A stretch of DNA of 64,000 bases from Pseudomonas graminis (GCF_002093745.1 NZ_MTSB01000013.1:1-64000), one strand, 5' to 3'; positions 46,934-55,335 are shown, numbered from the stretch's first letter. Program-made: numbers and translations. Notes: generated from the sequence alone by a model not told the origin.

Positions 46934-48106
46934 ATGAAAACTAGCATGGATGATCACGCATCAACCTCTCCTCAAACGCCCCCTGAAGCAGAGGCACCAA
47001 AGCCTGACGTGAAACCGCTCGTTGTGCTGAACGCATGTGCAGCGAAGTTTTTCAAGAAGACGCTTGGCGGCCTGACGTTCTACGATAGCAACAAGGGAAG
47101 CAACTGGAACCTGAAATCCCCAGTGTGCGTTGATTTCGTCAATTTTATCGGTAAAAAATTTTCCAAGAGCGGGAGGATCTACGGATACGTGGACTCTAAT
47201 ATGCTCTCGGCTGCTGCCAACTTTTCAAAATATGCCAGCGATCTGAAATTCGATGCTTTCGTTAATGGTGTCATGACGCAACTGTGCGACGAGGCAAACG
47301 ACCCCGCACGGCGCTCGCTGAGTGAAGGCTACGTAATATTTTCACACTACCAAGACCACAGGCAGGTGGATCATCTCTTAATCGTTATGCTGGGTAAAAA
47401 AGCTGGTTATGACTTCGACGATGACAACAACCTCAACCCGAAAGACACAGAAAGCCTGAACCTTCAGGATTTCCGCCAAGCTGCTTGCATGGATTTGACC
47501 GAGTTCAGAAAAGGCTTCCCGCTGAATACGGGTGATTCCTACCTTTACTTTATTAAAGGGAATTCAAAGAGCGAGTTCTTCACTGCTGCTTTGGGCTGCT
47601 CAGACTCGATTGCGGGAAAGGTGTGTATCGACAACTTGAAAAACGCCATAGGTGCGTATTTCCAAGAAGAGGCGAGCTCCCTGACAACAACAGAGCGACG
47701 CACAATCCACAAGCGCGTCGTTGAATATATTGAAAATAAAGCAGGTGAACGCATACACTTGTCAGAAATTCAGCACGTCATTAACAAATGCCTTAAAGAA
47801 GACTCGTCTCACCACGGCGGCCTCATAAAATTCATCTCGGAAAATTTTGAACGTTTCAAAGTGAGCGAAGAGTTCCAGCCCTCGGGTGTCACCGCCAAAA
47901 GCATAGCTTATGTTGATCTCAAGCTTCCATCAGGGGAGTTTGCGGGCCGTTTCAAGCTGGGTGCCGTAGCCGTCGACAAAAGTGATGCGGACCTGAGCGT
48001 CGACAAAGATTTCGTATATCTAAAGGTTAAGCTTCCAATTGAAGTATCGAACCAACTGAGAAGCATTAACGTTGACAATCCGTCTTCGGGCTCAAAAGAT
48101 GTTTGA
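46934..48106 (+). CDS. YejK/NdpA-like nucleoid-associated protein
   Basis: A 390-aa protein (ATG 46934; ATG 46946 also possible). After a Pro/Glu-rich N-terminus it matches the 37-kDa nucleoid-associated family: EGYVIFSHYQDHRQVDHLLI, then NLNPKDTESLNLQDF, DLTEF, SYLYFIKG and FFTAALGCSDS correspond in order to E. coli YejK segments. Core chromosomal members bind the nucleoid; island-borne divergent members have no settled role. Its stop overlaps the next ATG by 8 bases, so the two proteins are probably made together. Residual N-terminal divergence from YejK and the accessory location suggest a specialised, possibly defence-related, function. Confidence 0.82.
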   Translation: MKTSMDDHASTSPQTPPEAEAPKPDVKPLVVLNACAAKFFKKTLGGLTFYDSNKGSNWNLKSPVCVDFVNFIGKKFSKSGRIYGYVDSNMLSAAANFSKYASDLKFDAFVNGVMTQLCDEANDPARRSLSEGYVIFSHYQDHRQVDHLLIVMLGKKAGYDFDDDNNLNPKDTESLNLQDFRQAACMDLTEFRKGFPLNTGDSYLYFIKGNSKSEFFTAALGCSDSIAGKVCIDNLKNAIGAYFQEEASSLTTTERRTIHKRVVEYIENKAGERIHLSEIQHVINKCLKEDSSHHGGLIKFISENFERFKVSEEFQPSGVTAKSIAYVDLKLPSGEFAGRFKLGAVAVDKSDADLSVDKDFVYLKVKLPIEVSNQLRSINVDNPSSGSKDV

Positions 48107-48602
48107 TCGCATCTTGCTGGATGACGGCCAGCTCATTTTAAACACGCAGTCGCTCGATATAGGAGAGGTGCATGCGTTTCTCAAAACCTACGGCTGTCAT
48201 AAACGGGCAGGATGGCAAGGCAAACAGCGAGCAATCACATTCCTGGGTAATTTGTGGGATCGTCACGATGCAGAGCAGAAAGAACCAGGCTCGCGCATCA
48301 GGTCGTTGAGGAATTGGGAGCAACGTAGAAAGGGACGACCAAAATTCCAAACCTTCTGCAGCCTGGCGAATGCAGTGACGGTGGAACAGGCGCTGCTTGC
48401 AGGTGAGTCCGCAGAAGGTCGAGATTACGACACTTGGATGCAAGCTGTAATTCTTCGCATAGGGGAAACGCTTACTGAGACCCTATACGCACTCAACACA
48501 CTCGGTGTCGAAGCAACTCACATCGTGGGGATCATGGATGCCTATAGGCAGGAGTATCGCATTGCCCGCGAGGCGCTTGGAAAACCTATGAGTCAGCTCT
48601 GA
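48099..48602 (+). CDS. Unknown partner of the NdpA-like protein
   Basis: A protein of about 167 aa from ATG 48099, which overlaps the stop of the upstream gene (ATGTTTGA). It is basic in the middle (SRIRSLRNWEQRRKGRPKFQ), possibly nucleic-acid binding, and helical at the C-terminus (ETLYALNTLGVEATHIVGIM). I recognise no family. The strict coupling to the YejK/NdpA-like gene argues for a shared complex or pathway. Confidence 0.75.
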   Translation: MFDRILLDDGQLILNTQSLDIGEVHAFLKTYGCHKRAGWQGKQRAITFLGNLWDRHDAEQKEPGSRIRSLRNWEQRRKGRPKFQTFCSLANAVTVEQALLAGESAEGRDYDTWMQAVILRIGETLTETLYALNTLGVEATHIVGIMDAYRQEYRIAREALGKPMSQL

Positions 48603-48647
48603 GACCGAGACTGCATCTGTGCAGCCTCGATATCTGGTGAACATCAA

Positions 48648-48800
48648 TCAAGAGCCTTTACGGCCACCTTGATTCGGATTCAGTTGCTTGCCGCGATTCC
48701 CTTGCGCCTTATCCCAGACTGCATTCGTTCCTGGTGTACCACGATTAGGATTCTTCCGATCAGAGTTAGCATCTTTAGGCGATTTAGGTGTGTTGGCCAT
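48648..48800 (-). CDS. Small basic Pseudomonas protein
   Basis: A 50-aa protein from ATG 48800 with a GAGGA site lying inside the end of the preceding small gene. Sequence MANTPKSPKDANSDRKNPNR continues with GTPGTNAVWDKAQGN and ends in GGRKGS; it is very hydrophilic, basic and probably disordered. I recall similar short proteins in pseudomonads; the role is unknown. It forms a two-gene unit with the acidic 42-aa protein. Confidence 0.7.
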   Translation of the reverse strand: MANTPKSPKDANSDRKNPNRGTPGTNAVWDKAQGNRGKQLNPNQGGRKGS

Positions 48801-48801
48801 C

Positions 48802-48930
48802 TCAGTTTTCCTCCTCAGAACGATCTTCCCAATCTTCTGGGCGCTCGTCGTAGCCGCGTGATTGCCAGTACGCGTCGTTGTTGTCGTTGAGCTGATTGGC
48901 GCGGTTGTCATCGTCGCTTTTGGTGCTCAT
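48802..48930 (-). CDS. Small acidic Pseudomonas protein
   Basis: A 42-aa protein from ATG 48930 with ACGAGG upstream. Sequence begins MSTKSDDDNRANQLNDNNDA and continues YWQSRGYDERPEDWEDR; strongly acidic. Its TGA lies one base before the ATG of the 50-aa basic protein gene, so they are coupled. Opposite charges suggest the two could interact, which is inference. Confidence 0.72.
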   Translation of the reverse strand: MSTKSDDDNRANQLNDNNDAYWQSRGYDERPEDWEDRSEEEN

Positions 48931-49177
48931 AGTTTTGCCTCGTAAGCTTAGTTAACCCTTATGGCGGCTGCCTTGGAACGACTTCATTCTTCAAGGGTTG
49001 ACCGCAAACCAATAGGGAACTGGGAAGGAAATTTTCTTACCCGAGCGTCAGTTCGCTCGAAATCCGCACCAGCTTGCTCCCCTCAGAGAGGGCTAGTGGC
49101 TCGGCAGGCTCAGCATCCGCACTGCGCCATGCGATGCTAGAATCAGTCCCGCGACATCCCTTCCTGCGAGAAACCTC

Positions 49178-49507
49178 ATGAACACAGATTTGACCGAAGA
49201 AGAGATGCGCCAAGCCCTCTACGACAGCCCTGCGCCAGCGACACAAGTGACTATATCCCCAGCATCGACACCGATCCTTGATATAGCGGCACCACCGGCA
49301 AAACCGCTGACGAAACGCAAGGCCGCGAAGGCGTTCACTCCCCGCCAGCGAGTGACGATGCAGGTAGGCAACGAGTTTGAGGGCAAAACCTACGAGCTGA
49401 TCCACGAGGCCGACACCTTGAGCACGCTCCTAGCAGAGCAGGAAGCGGTCAAGGTGGCCCGGAGTAAGTACCGCTACGTGGAAGTGATTTCAGAGAAGTC
49501 AATGTAA
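49178..49507 (+). CDS. Hypothetical protein
   Basis: A 109-aa protein with an acidic N-terminus, a Pro/Ala-rich middle (PAPATQVTISPASTPILDIA) and a basic C-terminal half (KRKAAKAFTPRQRVTMQVGN). It may be a small nucleic-acid-binding or phage-like protein. No family recognised and no obvious operon partner. Confidence 0.55.
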   Translation: MNTDLTEEEMRQALYDSPAPATQVTISPASTPILDIAAPPAKPLTKRKAAKAFTPRQRVTMQVGNEFEGKTYELIHEADTLSTLLAEQEAVKVARSKYRYVEVISEKSM

Positions 49508-49660
49508 AGCCTGCTGCTCTGAAACTCGAACCGTCACGTTCTTCCACAAATGCTTAGCTCCCCCTCTCACCAGAGGTCTGTCAGCTCCAGAACCCTCCAT
49601 AGCAACACACTAGCCTATCCATCCGATACGCGGCATGGCTAACTTGCCGATATCTTTCGT

Positions 49661-50644
49661 ATGCACAGGCCCCCTATGGACACTCGACTTGCTACGCTCA
49701 TCGACGATTACACACAGGCTGTTCGGACTGCTCTGACGCTGATGAAGAAGTCAGGAATCCCTCTTCCATACACCACCTCGGAGTGGAGTAGAACCAACCT
49801 GTCAGGGATCAAAAGCTTAATTGATGGAATCAAGTACACGAGCCACGGGAATGGATGCCTGGTGGAGCTACCAGACGGCGATGTAGATTTTGATTTCGGA
49901 CAGCTGGGAGAAATTTGCGGATTTGATGATTGGCGGATTGCAAATTTTGCGAAGGCCAGACACTCCACCTATGGCTTCGCAACAGACGCAGAGCTGCGCG
50001 AATGCTTTAATCATGCAGTAGCAACTAAATCTATCCTCCCCATGGAGAGCCAGCTTTTCCGCCTTGCTGACAGGCCAGTGGAGAATGGTTCCTGCATCGA
50101 CACTCGGCAAGCGGGCGACCTGCTTCCTTCAAGAGACCGAGATCAGGTGCTTACCCTTCAGGTACACCATTTTCACGCTGCTGACCTGATGCTTGAGCAC
50201 TATGATTCGCTACTCGCGAAATGGAACAAAACACAGAGACTTAGTCGCGATGATCAATCCGACTTCAGGGTGTACATGAGTTCGTGGCTGGGATTCCTCG
50301 CTGTGACATGCGAAGGTTTCAGAAAGCTAAAAATGTATCTACTCCTAAACGATCACCGGCCAGTTGAGTATCAAGAGCTTCTTCCCGAATGTAATAAGCT
50401 GAACCGTGCCATCAATGCGCATTTTGACAGCTTACGGAAGTATAGAAACAATGTCTTTCATCTTCGCGACACTGCGGTCGATACCCTAGATTTCCTCGCT
50501 CCCAATGCTGGACGTCTTGGTTGGGCGAAGTCAATTCACGCTGACCTCAAGCAGTTTTTCTCTAACTATCGAATTTTGTGCGAATGCCATTACCTGGAAA
50601 ACGAGAGGGAAAGTGAGTCCGAGTTCGGCCCAAAAGTTCATTGA
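49661..50644 (+). CDS. DUF6896-like / HEPN-motif protein
   Basis: A 327-aa protein (ATG 49661, or 49676). Residues about 10-100 resemble DUF6896, a small domain I associate with toxin-immunity loci: YTSHGNGCLVELPDGDVDFD and FGQLGEICGFDDWRI. Residues about 165-300 are helical and contain RKYRNNVFH with Arg262-x4-His267, the RX4H signature of HEPN ribonucleases. If both readings hold, this fuses an immunity-like and a HEPN toxin-like module. No nucleotidyltransferase antitoxin gene is adjacent. Gene reality is likely; the functional reading is tentative. Confidence 0.65.
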   Translation: MHRPPMDTRLATLIDDYTQAVRTALTLMKKSGIPLPYTTSEWSRTNLSGIKSLIDGIKYTSHGNGCLVELPDGDVDFDFGQLGEICGFDDWRIANFAKARHSTYGFATDAELRECFNHAVATKSILPMESQLFRLADRPVENGSCIDTRQAGDLLPSRDRDQVLTLQVHHFHAADLMLEHYDSLLAKWNKTQRLSRDDQSDFRVYMSSWLGFLAVTCEGFRKLKMYLLLNDHRPVEYQELLPECNKLNRAINAHFDSLRKYRNNVFHLRDTAVDTLDFLAPNAGRLGWAKSIHADLKQFFSNYRILCECHYLENERESESEFGPKVH

Positions 50645-51185
50645 AACGCAGTGCGTTAACACCCAGATTGTCGGCGCTGATTAAAAACCGGCCCACCTTG
50701 CCGGTTGAAAAATTACCCAGGGCAAATTGCCGATTTGTTATAAGCAATTGTGGATTAGGGTAGCAGCCCAGTCCGACAAGTCTCTGACCCAAGCGCCGGC
50801 GCGCTCCGCTTGCACTTTCAACAGAGCATTGAATGCGAGCCTGCTCAGATGGCCCCGTATTGAGGTTCCGTGCCCTTGTTGACGGTGGGGCTGCCGGCCA
50901 GGCAGTTCCTTCTGATGAACGAGCCCTCGCGCAGATCCTCTCCTGCGGTTGCGCCCGCCCCACTCCGCACATCCGCTGCGAGCTGACATTGCCGGATACT
51001 TGCGGGGTCACCAACCAAGGGACATCAGGACTCCTAACTTAGATCCTGGCTCTACCTGCACGGCTCAACGCCCCCCCCTATACGACCTTGGATGACAGCC
51101 GTACACTTCAATCGAAGCAGCGAACACGTCACAAGAATGTACGAAGATATAAAGCCATCCACTAACTCAGCGCAATAGGAAAGAA
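50645..51185. other. Gene-free stretch between two defence-like genes
   Basis: This 540-bp interval has overlapping open frames on both strands but none with protein-like composition or a ribosome binding site. The 50680-50730 part (AAAAACCGGCCCACCTTGCC) loosely recalls insertion-sequence ends, and the rest has higher GC than the flanks. It may be degraded mobile DNA; I cannot identify it. Confidence 0.4.
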
Positions 51186-52823
51186 ATGCAACAGCTAGAA
51201 AACATGATTGATGAGCTTTTTGATGAAAACCCCATCCTAAAGCTGCCATTTCCATACATTTACAACCAGTTCTGCCAAATTGTCACGCATAGCCTTCTTG
51301 ATACCAAGGAAGTGCCATTCAGCACCCTAATACCCTACGCCTTTATATTCAATAAAGTCACAAACTTCACTAACCACACCCTAGAATCATGCACCGACTC
51401 AATGTATGAAATTAACCAGGAAGACTTCAAACATCTTTTTGCCTGCGCCAACCTAAACATAGTATTCCCCTTTATTCGACATGAAATCTACAGCCTGACA
51501 CAAAAAGGTGAAACTGAATGGTACATTGACTATACCAGCAACGACGCTGAAACCCACGAACTAAACGACATCATAGTTACCCAGCTATCACTACCGGTAA
51601 TCCCCGCACTTGAGCGCAGCCCAAAAACCTTGGCGGAAAACATTAGACACCGGCTAATCAGGGGAGAATCGATGGATCCATTAGCTTATCGTGAATACAT
51701 AGCCGCGATGTACACTAACCCGAAAAACACTTTTATCGAAGCGGACATCGTCCCGGACGAGTTCTATACGCATATTGGTTTTTCGTCAGCAGAAGAATTC
51801 AAAAGAATCAGAAACGCGTTCGTGTGCGTTGGCCAAACCTACATTGACGTGTCGATCATGGTCAACATGCACCTAGCGGCAAACGAGATCTACGACAGCC
51901 CTCTAGGCAATCAGCTGTGGCAAGGCCTAGCTATGGCCAAACTCAAGAACTCCGTACTCAAAGAGCATATCCTGGATCTAACCAAGTCATCCGATGAGGA
52001 TTACGAGAAATTCTCCGAATTTTTCTTTTGTGGCGCAGGCGAAAACACCGAACTGCACAACAAGTTTATACCTCCCTTCTGGCAAATTGAAGACGAGATC
52101 TACTTCTGCCCTGCCATAGTCCCAACTCTCTTGGGCGCCCGAAATCTTCTTATCTCCATTCAAAACAACAAAATCAAAAAGAAGAAATACAAATATGACA
52201 ATATGATTTCCAAGCTATTTGAGCCTGCACTGCTAAGAAGAGCAAAAAGTCACTTTGAAGCGCACGGCTTCGAAACAGCTTTTGAGAAGAATTTCGAAGG
52301 TGGAGAAATTGACCTCCTAGCGTACTGCAAGAAATCTCACTCCATCATCACAATCCAAGCAAAAGCGACACTTTATGCCGAATCTGCCCGTATGGCCATA
52401 AGGCTGGGCGACAGAGTATTGGAAGGTATTGATCAAACAATTCGCTTCGACATGCTAGATAAAAACTCCAAGGAAGCACTTTACAAAAAAGCATTCCCTG
52501 AAATCAAAAATACAGAAGGGGTTAATCACCTCCGCGCTATTCTCACCAACTCCGGATTTGGAACCACTTTTAGCTGGGAGAAATTGGAAGAACATAACAT
52601 CACCCCAATAAACTGCAATATTCTCAGAAACATTCTCCCACACTGCGAATCTCTACCTGACCTCCCCCAGAAGGTAAGCCAGTTCATTCAAAGGGCCAAG
52701 GCTGAAATTGAGTTTGATGAAACCACAAAGTTATTCGACCTGCCTGGACACACCATCTACCAAAGACATGTTGAGCCGTTAGGTATGAAAAAACTGTTCG
52801 ATGCTCAGTATTGGGGCGAATAG
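51186..52823 (+). CDS. Large protein with C-terminal Mrr-like PD-(D/E)XK nuclease domain
   Basis: A 545-aa protein whose N-terminal 330 residues are unrecognised. The region about 340-410 reads as a restriction-endonuclease fold: Glu346 in KLFEPALL, then GGEIDLLAYC with Asp376, then a strand ending IQAKAT with Gln391 and Lys393. D...QxK is the variant active site of Mrr-type nucleases. The gene is strikingly A-rich compared with its neighbours, a sign of transfer. It stands alone with non-coding DNA on both sides. It could be a single-protein defence nuclease whose N-terminus senses or regulates. Confidence 0.75.
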   Translation: MQQLENMIDELFDENPILKLPFPYIYNQFCQIVTHSLLDTKEVPFSTLIPYAFIFNKVTNFTNHTLESCTDSMYEINQEDFKHLFACANLNIVFPFIRHEIYSLTQKGETEWYIDYTSNDAETHELNDIIVTQLSLPVIPALERSPKTLAENIRHRLIRGESMDPLAYREYIAAMYTNPKNTFIEADIVPDEFYTHIGFSSAEEFKRIRNAFVCVGQTYIDVSIMVNMHLAANEIYDSPLGNQLWQGLAMAKLKNSVLKEHILDLTKSSDEDYEKFSEFFFCGAGENTELHNKFIPPFWQIEDEIYFCPAIVPTLLGARNLLISIQNNKIKKKKYKYDNMISKLFEPALLRRAKSHFEAHGFETAFEKNFEGGEIDLLAYCKKSHSIITIQAKATLYAESARMAIRLGDRVLEGIDQTIRFDMLDKNSKEALYKKAFPEIKNTEGVNHLRAILTNSGFGTTFSWEKLEEHNITPINCNILRNILPHCESLPDLPQKVSQFIQRAKAEIEFDETTKLFDLPGHTIYQRHVEPLGMKKLFDAQYWGE

Positions 52824-52835
52824 TTAGAAACGACA

Positions 52836-53102
52836 TCATCTAGGCCTTATACAGAGGCCTCGAGATCGCTCCGGGTAAGTGATCAGTGCCGACAGCGGTG
52901 CTGAGAGACCACTGGCCAATGCGGGCATCAACGCCATGGTGGCGGCATATAGGCCTACACAGAGCGCAGCGTGCTCCGGAAGATTCTTCTTCACCAAGGG
53001 TACATTCAGCACGTTTGCTGTGGCGATGCCCGTACCGATAAGCAACGGGCGGGTGTCTGCAGCGATCTGTGACGGCGTCCTTGGTTGCAAACCATTCATC
53101 AT
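52836..53102 (-). pseudogene. Remnant of an MFS (CynX/NimT-like) transporter gene
   Basis: An 88-codon frame whose middle (RPLLIGTGIATANVLNVPLV followed by KKNLPEHAALCVGLYAATMA) matches the helix 3-4 region of CynX/NimT-type MFS transporters (about 390 aa when complete). Both the N-terminal helices and the large C-terminal part are missing, so it is a fragment. It lies right after the AT-rich nuclease gene and marks an insertion or deletion junction. Confidence 0.65.
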
Positions 53103-53190
53103 TGATTAGATATGGCACTGTCTTCCCTCAGGTAATGTCTCTCGCAAATTATTCGGTATGGCGGGGAGAGTTAACTACCTCCTTTATAGG

Positions 53191-53724
53191 TCAAGCTTCG
53201 AAAAAAACACGGCAGGCGTTCATCAAAGCAGTTGCGTCATTTGAAGCTCGGTGGTGCCTGGTTGTCGGCAGTAGTCGATAAATATCGCTGGCAGCCTGCC
53301 GCCCCACGAACACCTCCAAAGGCTTCAACTCGAAGGTAGGTCTCACATCTGCTGCCTCATAAAGGACGTCGAACCAAAACACGTCTTGAGGTGAGTCGCT
53401 GCAAAGCAGCTGCCCTGAAAACAGCTGATTCATTCGTTCCGCCACGGTGTGTGGATTATCACCTTCCTGAAGCAAATGATCCGGAGTGAGACCATGCATG
53501 TCTTGCGCATCGAACGACCAGTGCGTCCAGTACCGGACTGGCTTGATAAGCGAGCTAAAGGAGGTCTCACTCGACACGACAGCGACTTCGATAGGATAGC
53601 TGTCAGGCGCTATTCCAGAGGCTTCAAAATCAATAAAAAAAGAAGGCCGTTCCACCTTGCTGCTCCTGTTTGAGACTGCGATTTTCAGCGGATACAACGA
53701 CCGCTTGTGTGCTTGCCCCGCCAT
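53191..53724 (-). CDS. DEDDh-type 3'-5' exonuclease
   Basis: A 177-aa protein; the frame opens at ATG 53724, but GTG 53655 (before ERPSFFIDFEASG) follows AGCAGCAAG and would give a more typical length. Exonuclease motif I is IDFEASG (Asp32, Glu34), motif II is probably around Asp110-Asp119, and motif III is HRASND (His158-x4-Asp163), the DEDDh pattern of DnaQ-like nucleases. Its function is unknown; small island-borne members may trim DNA or RNA. It is divergent from the HNH gene. Confidence 0.75.
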   Translation of the reverse strand: MAGQAHKRSLYPLKIAVSNRSSKVERPSFFIDFEASGIAPDSYPIEVAVVSSETSFSSLIKPVRYWTHWSFDAQDMHGLTPDHLLQEGDNPHTVAERMNQLFSGQLLCSDSPQDVFWFDVLYEAADVRPTFELKPLEVFVGRQAASDIYRLLPTTRHHRASNDATALMNACRVFFEA

Positions 53725-53862
53725 CGCTCGAGCCAGCCGTTCTGGCTGGTAGGAGCTTGTGCAGCTCGGTGATTTTTCAGATGCTGCATCTCACGCTGCC
53801 ATTCAGTCAGAAACTTCTTCCAGTCACGCGCATATGGCCCCTCAGGGAGTCGCGTAGAGCGC

Positions 53863-54276
53863 ATGCCTGATAGCGTTGCCTTGGTGAAGATCCACGACCG
53901 TGATGGTTATCACTGCAGATTTTGTGGAGTGCCGGTTATCCGCAAAGAGGTACGCACGTTGCTAAGCAAATGCTACCCAAATGCCTTACGTTGGGAGCGC
54001 ACGAACCTAGGACAACACGCTGCTTTCCAGGCTATGTGGGCACAGTACGATCACGTCTTGGCCCATGCACGAGGCGGTGATAACAGTATCGACAACACGA
54101 TCCTCACTTGCGCGCCCTGCAACTTTGGCAAGATGAACTACACGCTGGAGGAGCTGAATCTCGTGGATCCTAGAGTTCGCCCGCCAGTAGCAAGCTCATG
54201 GGATGGTCTAGAACGGCTACTTAAAACGGAGTCGGTTTCTCGCCGTTACGACGAGATATCCGGGTGCAAGATATAG
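53863..54276 (+). CDS. HNH endonuclease, possibly 5'-truncated
   Basis: A 137-aa protein. Zinc-knuckle cysteines Cys18/Cys21 (YHCRFCG) and Cys83/Cys86 (LTCAPCNFGK) frame the HNH core with His64 (QYDHVLAH) and Asn78 (DNTI). The family usually has an N-terminal extension before RDGYHCRFCG. Upstream sequence contains protein-like stretches in other frames, so the gene may have lost its 5' part by frameshift. Target DNA unknown; it sits opposite the DEDDh exonuclease gene. Confidence 0.75.
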   Translation: MPDSVALVKIHDRDGYHCRFCGVPVIRKEVRTLLSKCYPNALRWERTNLGQHAAFQAMWAQYDHVLAHARGGDNSIDNTILTCAPCNFGKMNYTLEELNLVDPRVRPPVASSWDGLERLLKTESVSRRYDEISGCKI

Positions 54277-54411
54277 GATCGCCAAACCGCCGTCTGTTCC
54301 TGGGTACGGACGTCCGGCGTACCTATGCGGATGCACATCGCAGCTCCTGGCTCTCCAGCAAAGCGAGAGTCGTTCTGCCTTCGAATCGGTTGGAGAATTA
54401 CATTCCACCTG

Positions 54412-54480
54412 ACCAGGCGTTTGCATCGGACTTGACCCGCAAATTTCGTGTCCTTGACCGGCAGAAATCGGCCAGAAGCG
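54412..54480 (+). repeat. 69-bp inverted repeat, left copy
   Basis: This stretch is the reverse complement, with about eight mismatches, of 59899-59967. Read in one frame both copies give nearly the same peptide (DQAFASDLTRKFRVLDRQKS here), and several differences are synonymous, so the repeat comes from coding sequence. The two copies bracket the TetR/MFS/EamA/glycosyltransferase segment. Confidence 0.7.
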
Positions 54481-54616
54481 GTCATTCGACTTGGTTTCCG
54501 TTCTGATTGAAATACCATAGGTCTCAGGCGATGCCCATATATAGGTATGGCACCCGGAGGCCATCATGTTCGTCTCATCATTGAAGAACGATGTGACTAC
54601 AGCTACATATTCCGTA

Positions 54617-54651
54617 TATGCTGGATATGCTGGATATGCTGGATATGCTGG
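54617..54651. repeat. 9-bp tandem repeat (TATGCTGGA, 3.9 copies)
   Basis: Three perfect copies and a fourth lacking the last base run head to tail just downstream of the TetR stop. The unit is a multiple of three but lies in no recognised gene. Confidence 0.9.
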
Positions 54652-54688
54652 CCAGATAGCGACTTCCTTTCCTGTCCACCACTAAATA

Positions 54689-55240
54689 TTACAACTCGGA
54701 TAGCCTAACTATCATTTTGTGAGCGTCTTCACGAGCAATCGGGGTTACTGATCGATGAAGAATGATTCCTTCAATCAAAGCATCTAGCGCGACTGCTGAC
54801 AAGGGGGAGAAATAGAGTTTGAGTGTTCCTCTGATTTCAAGCATCCAGTCTTTCATAACATTCTTCATGACAGGGTTACGACCCGCAAAAATATAGAGCT
54901 CGCAAGTCAGCTGGATCGTTCTAGTGCCGAATGTGGATTTTTCAAAGATAACATCCACTATTGCATGGCAAGCGTCTTCTTTAGTCTTTGCTTTTCGAAT
55001 TACTGCTGCAAATCGAGTAGATACGGACTGAGCCAACAGCTGAAATGCCTCCAGCAGCAGCTCCTGCATGCTCGGGAAGTAGTGTGTAAGTGAACCGAGA
55101 GGCACGCCCGACAGTTCGGAAATTTTTCGGTACGTTGTGCATGCAACCCCGTGCAGCTCGATGCAGTCTAGGGTTGCCTTGAGGATATGCTCCCTACGAT
55201 GAGGGTCTTGCTGCCAAGTCTTCCGTTTCTCGTTCGTCAT
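54689..55240 (-). CDS. TetR-family transcriptional regulator
   Basis: A protein of about 183 aa from ATG 55240. The N-terminal helix-turn-helix is TTYRKISELSGVPLGSLTHY; the C-terminal domain is of TetR_C type. Two near-identical palindromes lie 43 and 96 bp upstream of its start around a rightward promoter, so it probably represses both itself and a rightward transcript leading to the MFS gene at 55836. Confidence 0.92.
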   Translation of the reverse strand: MTNEKRKTWQQDPHRREHILKATLDCIELHGVACTTYRKISELSGVPLGSLTHYFPSMQELLLEAFQLLAQSVSTRFAAVIRKAKTKEDACHAIVDVIFEKSTFGTRTIQLTCELYIFAGRNPVMKNVMKDWMLEIRGTLKLYFSPLSAVALDALIEGIILHRSVTPIAREDAHKMIVRLSEL

Positions 55241-55282
55241 GCATGCTCCCATCTCAGTCAGCTGACACTAGCATAAGACGTA

Positions 55283-55304
55283 AAATCGTACAAATGTACG
55301 ATTT
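55283..55304. promoter_or_regulatory. TetR operator 1
   Basis: AAATCGTACA-AA-TGTACGATTT is a perfect 10-bp-arm palindrome, just upstream of the -35 element of a rightward promoter. It shares its core with operator 2. Confidence 0.75.
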
Positions 55305-55306
55305 CA

Positions 55307-55335
55307 TTGACCTTGATCAGCGCTCACAGTAGGAT
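55307..55335 (+). promoter_or_regulatory. Sigma-70-type promoter between twin operators
   Basis: TTGACC (55307-55312), an exact 17-bp spacer and TAGGAT (55330-55335), directed rightwards. Operator 1 ends 2 bp before the -35 and operator 2 begins right after the -10, an arrangement that would give tight repression. Confidence 0.6.

Noticed and set aside
50562..51014. 150-codon reverse frame in the gap before the nuclease gene
   Set aside because: No ribosome binding site, random composition, and it overlaps the 3' end of the HEPN-motif gene.
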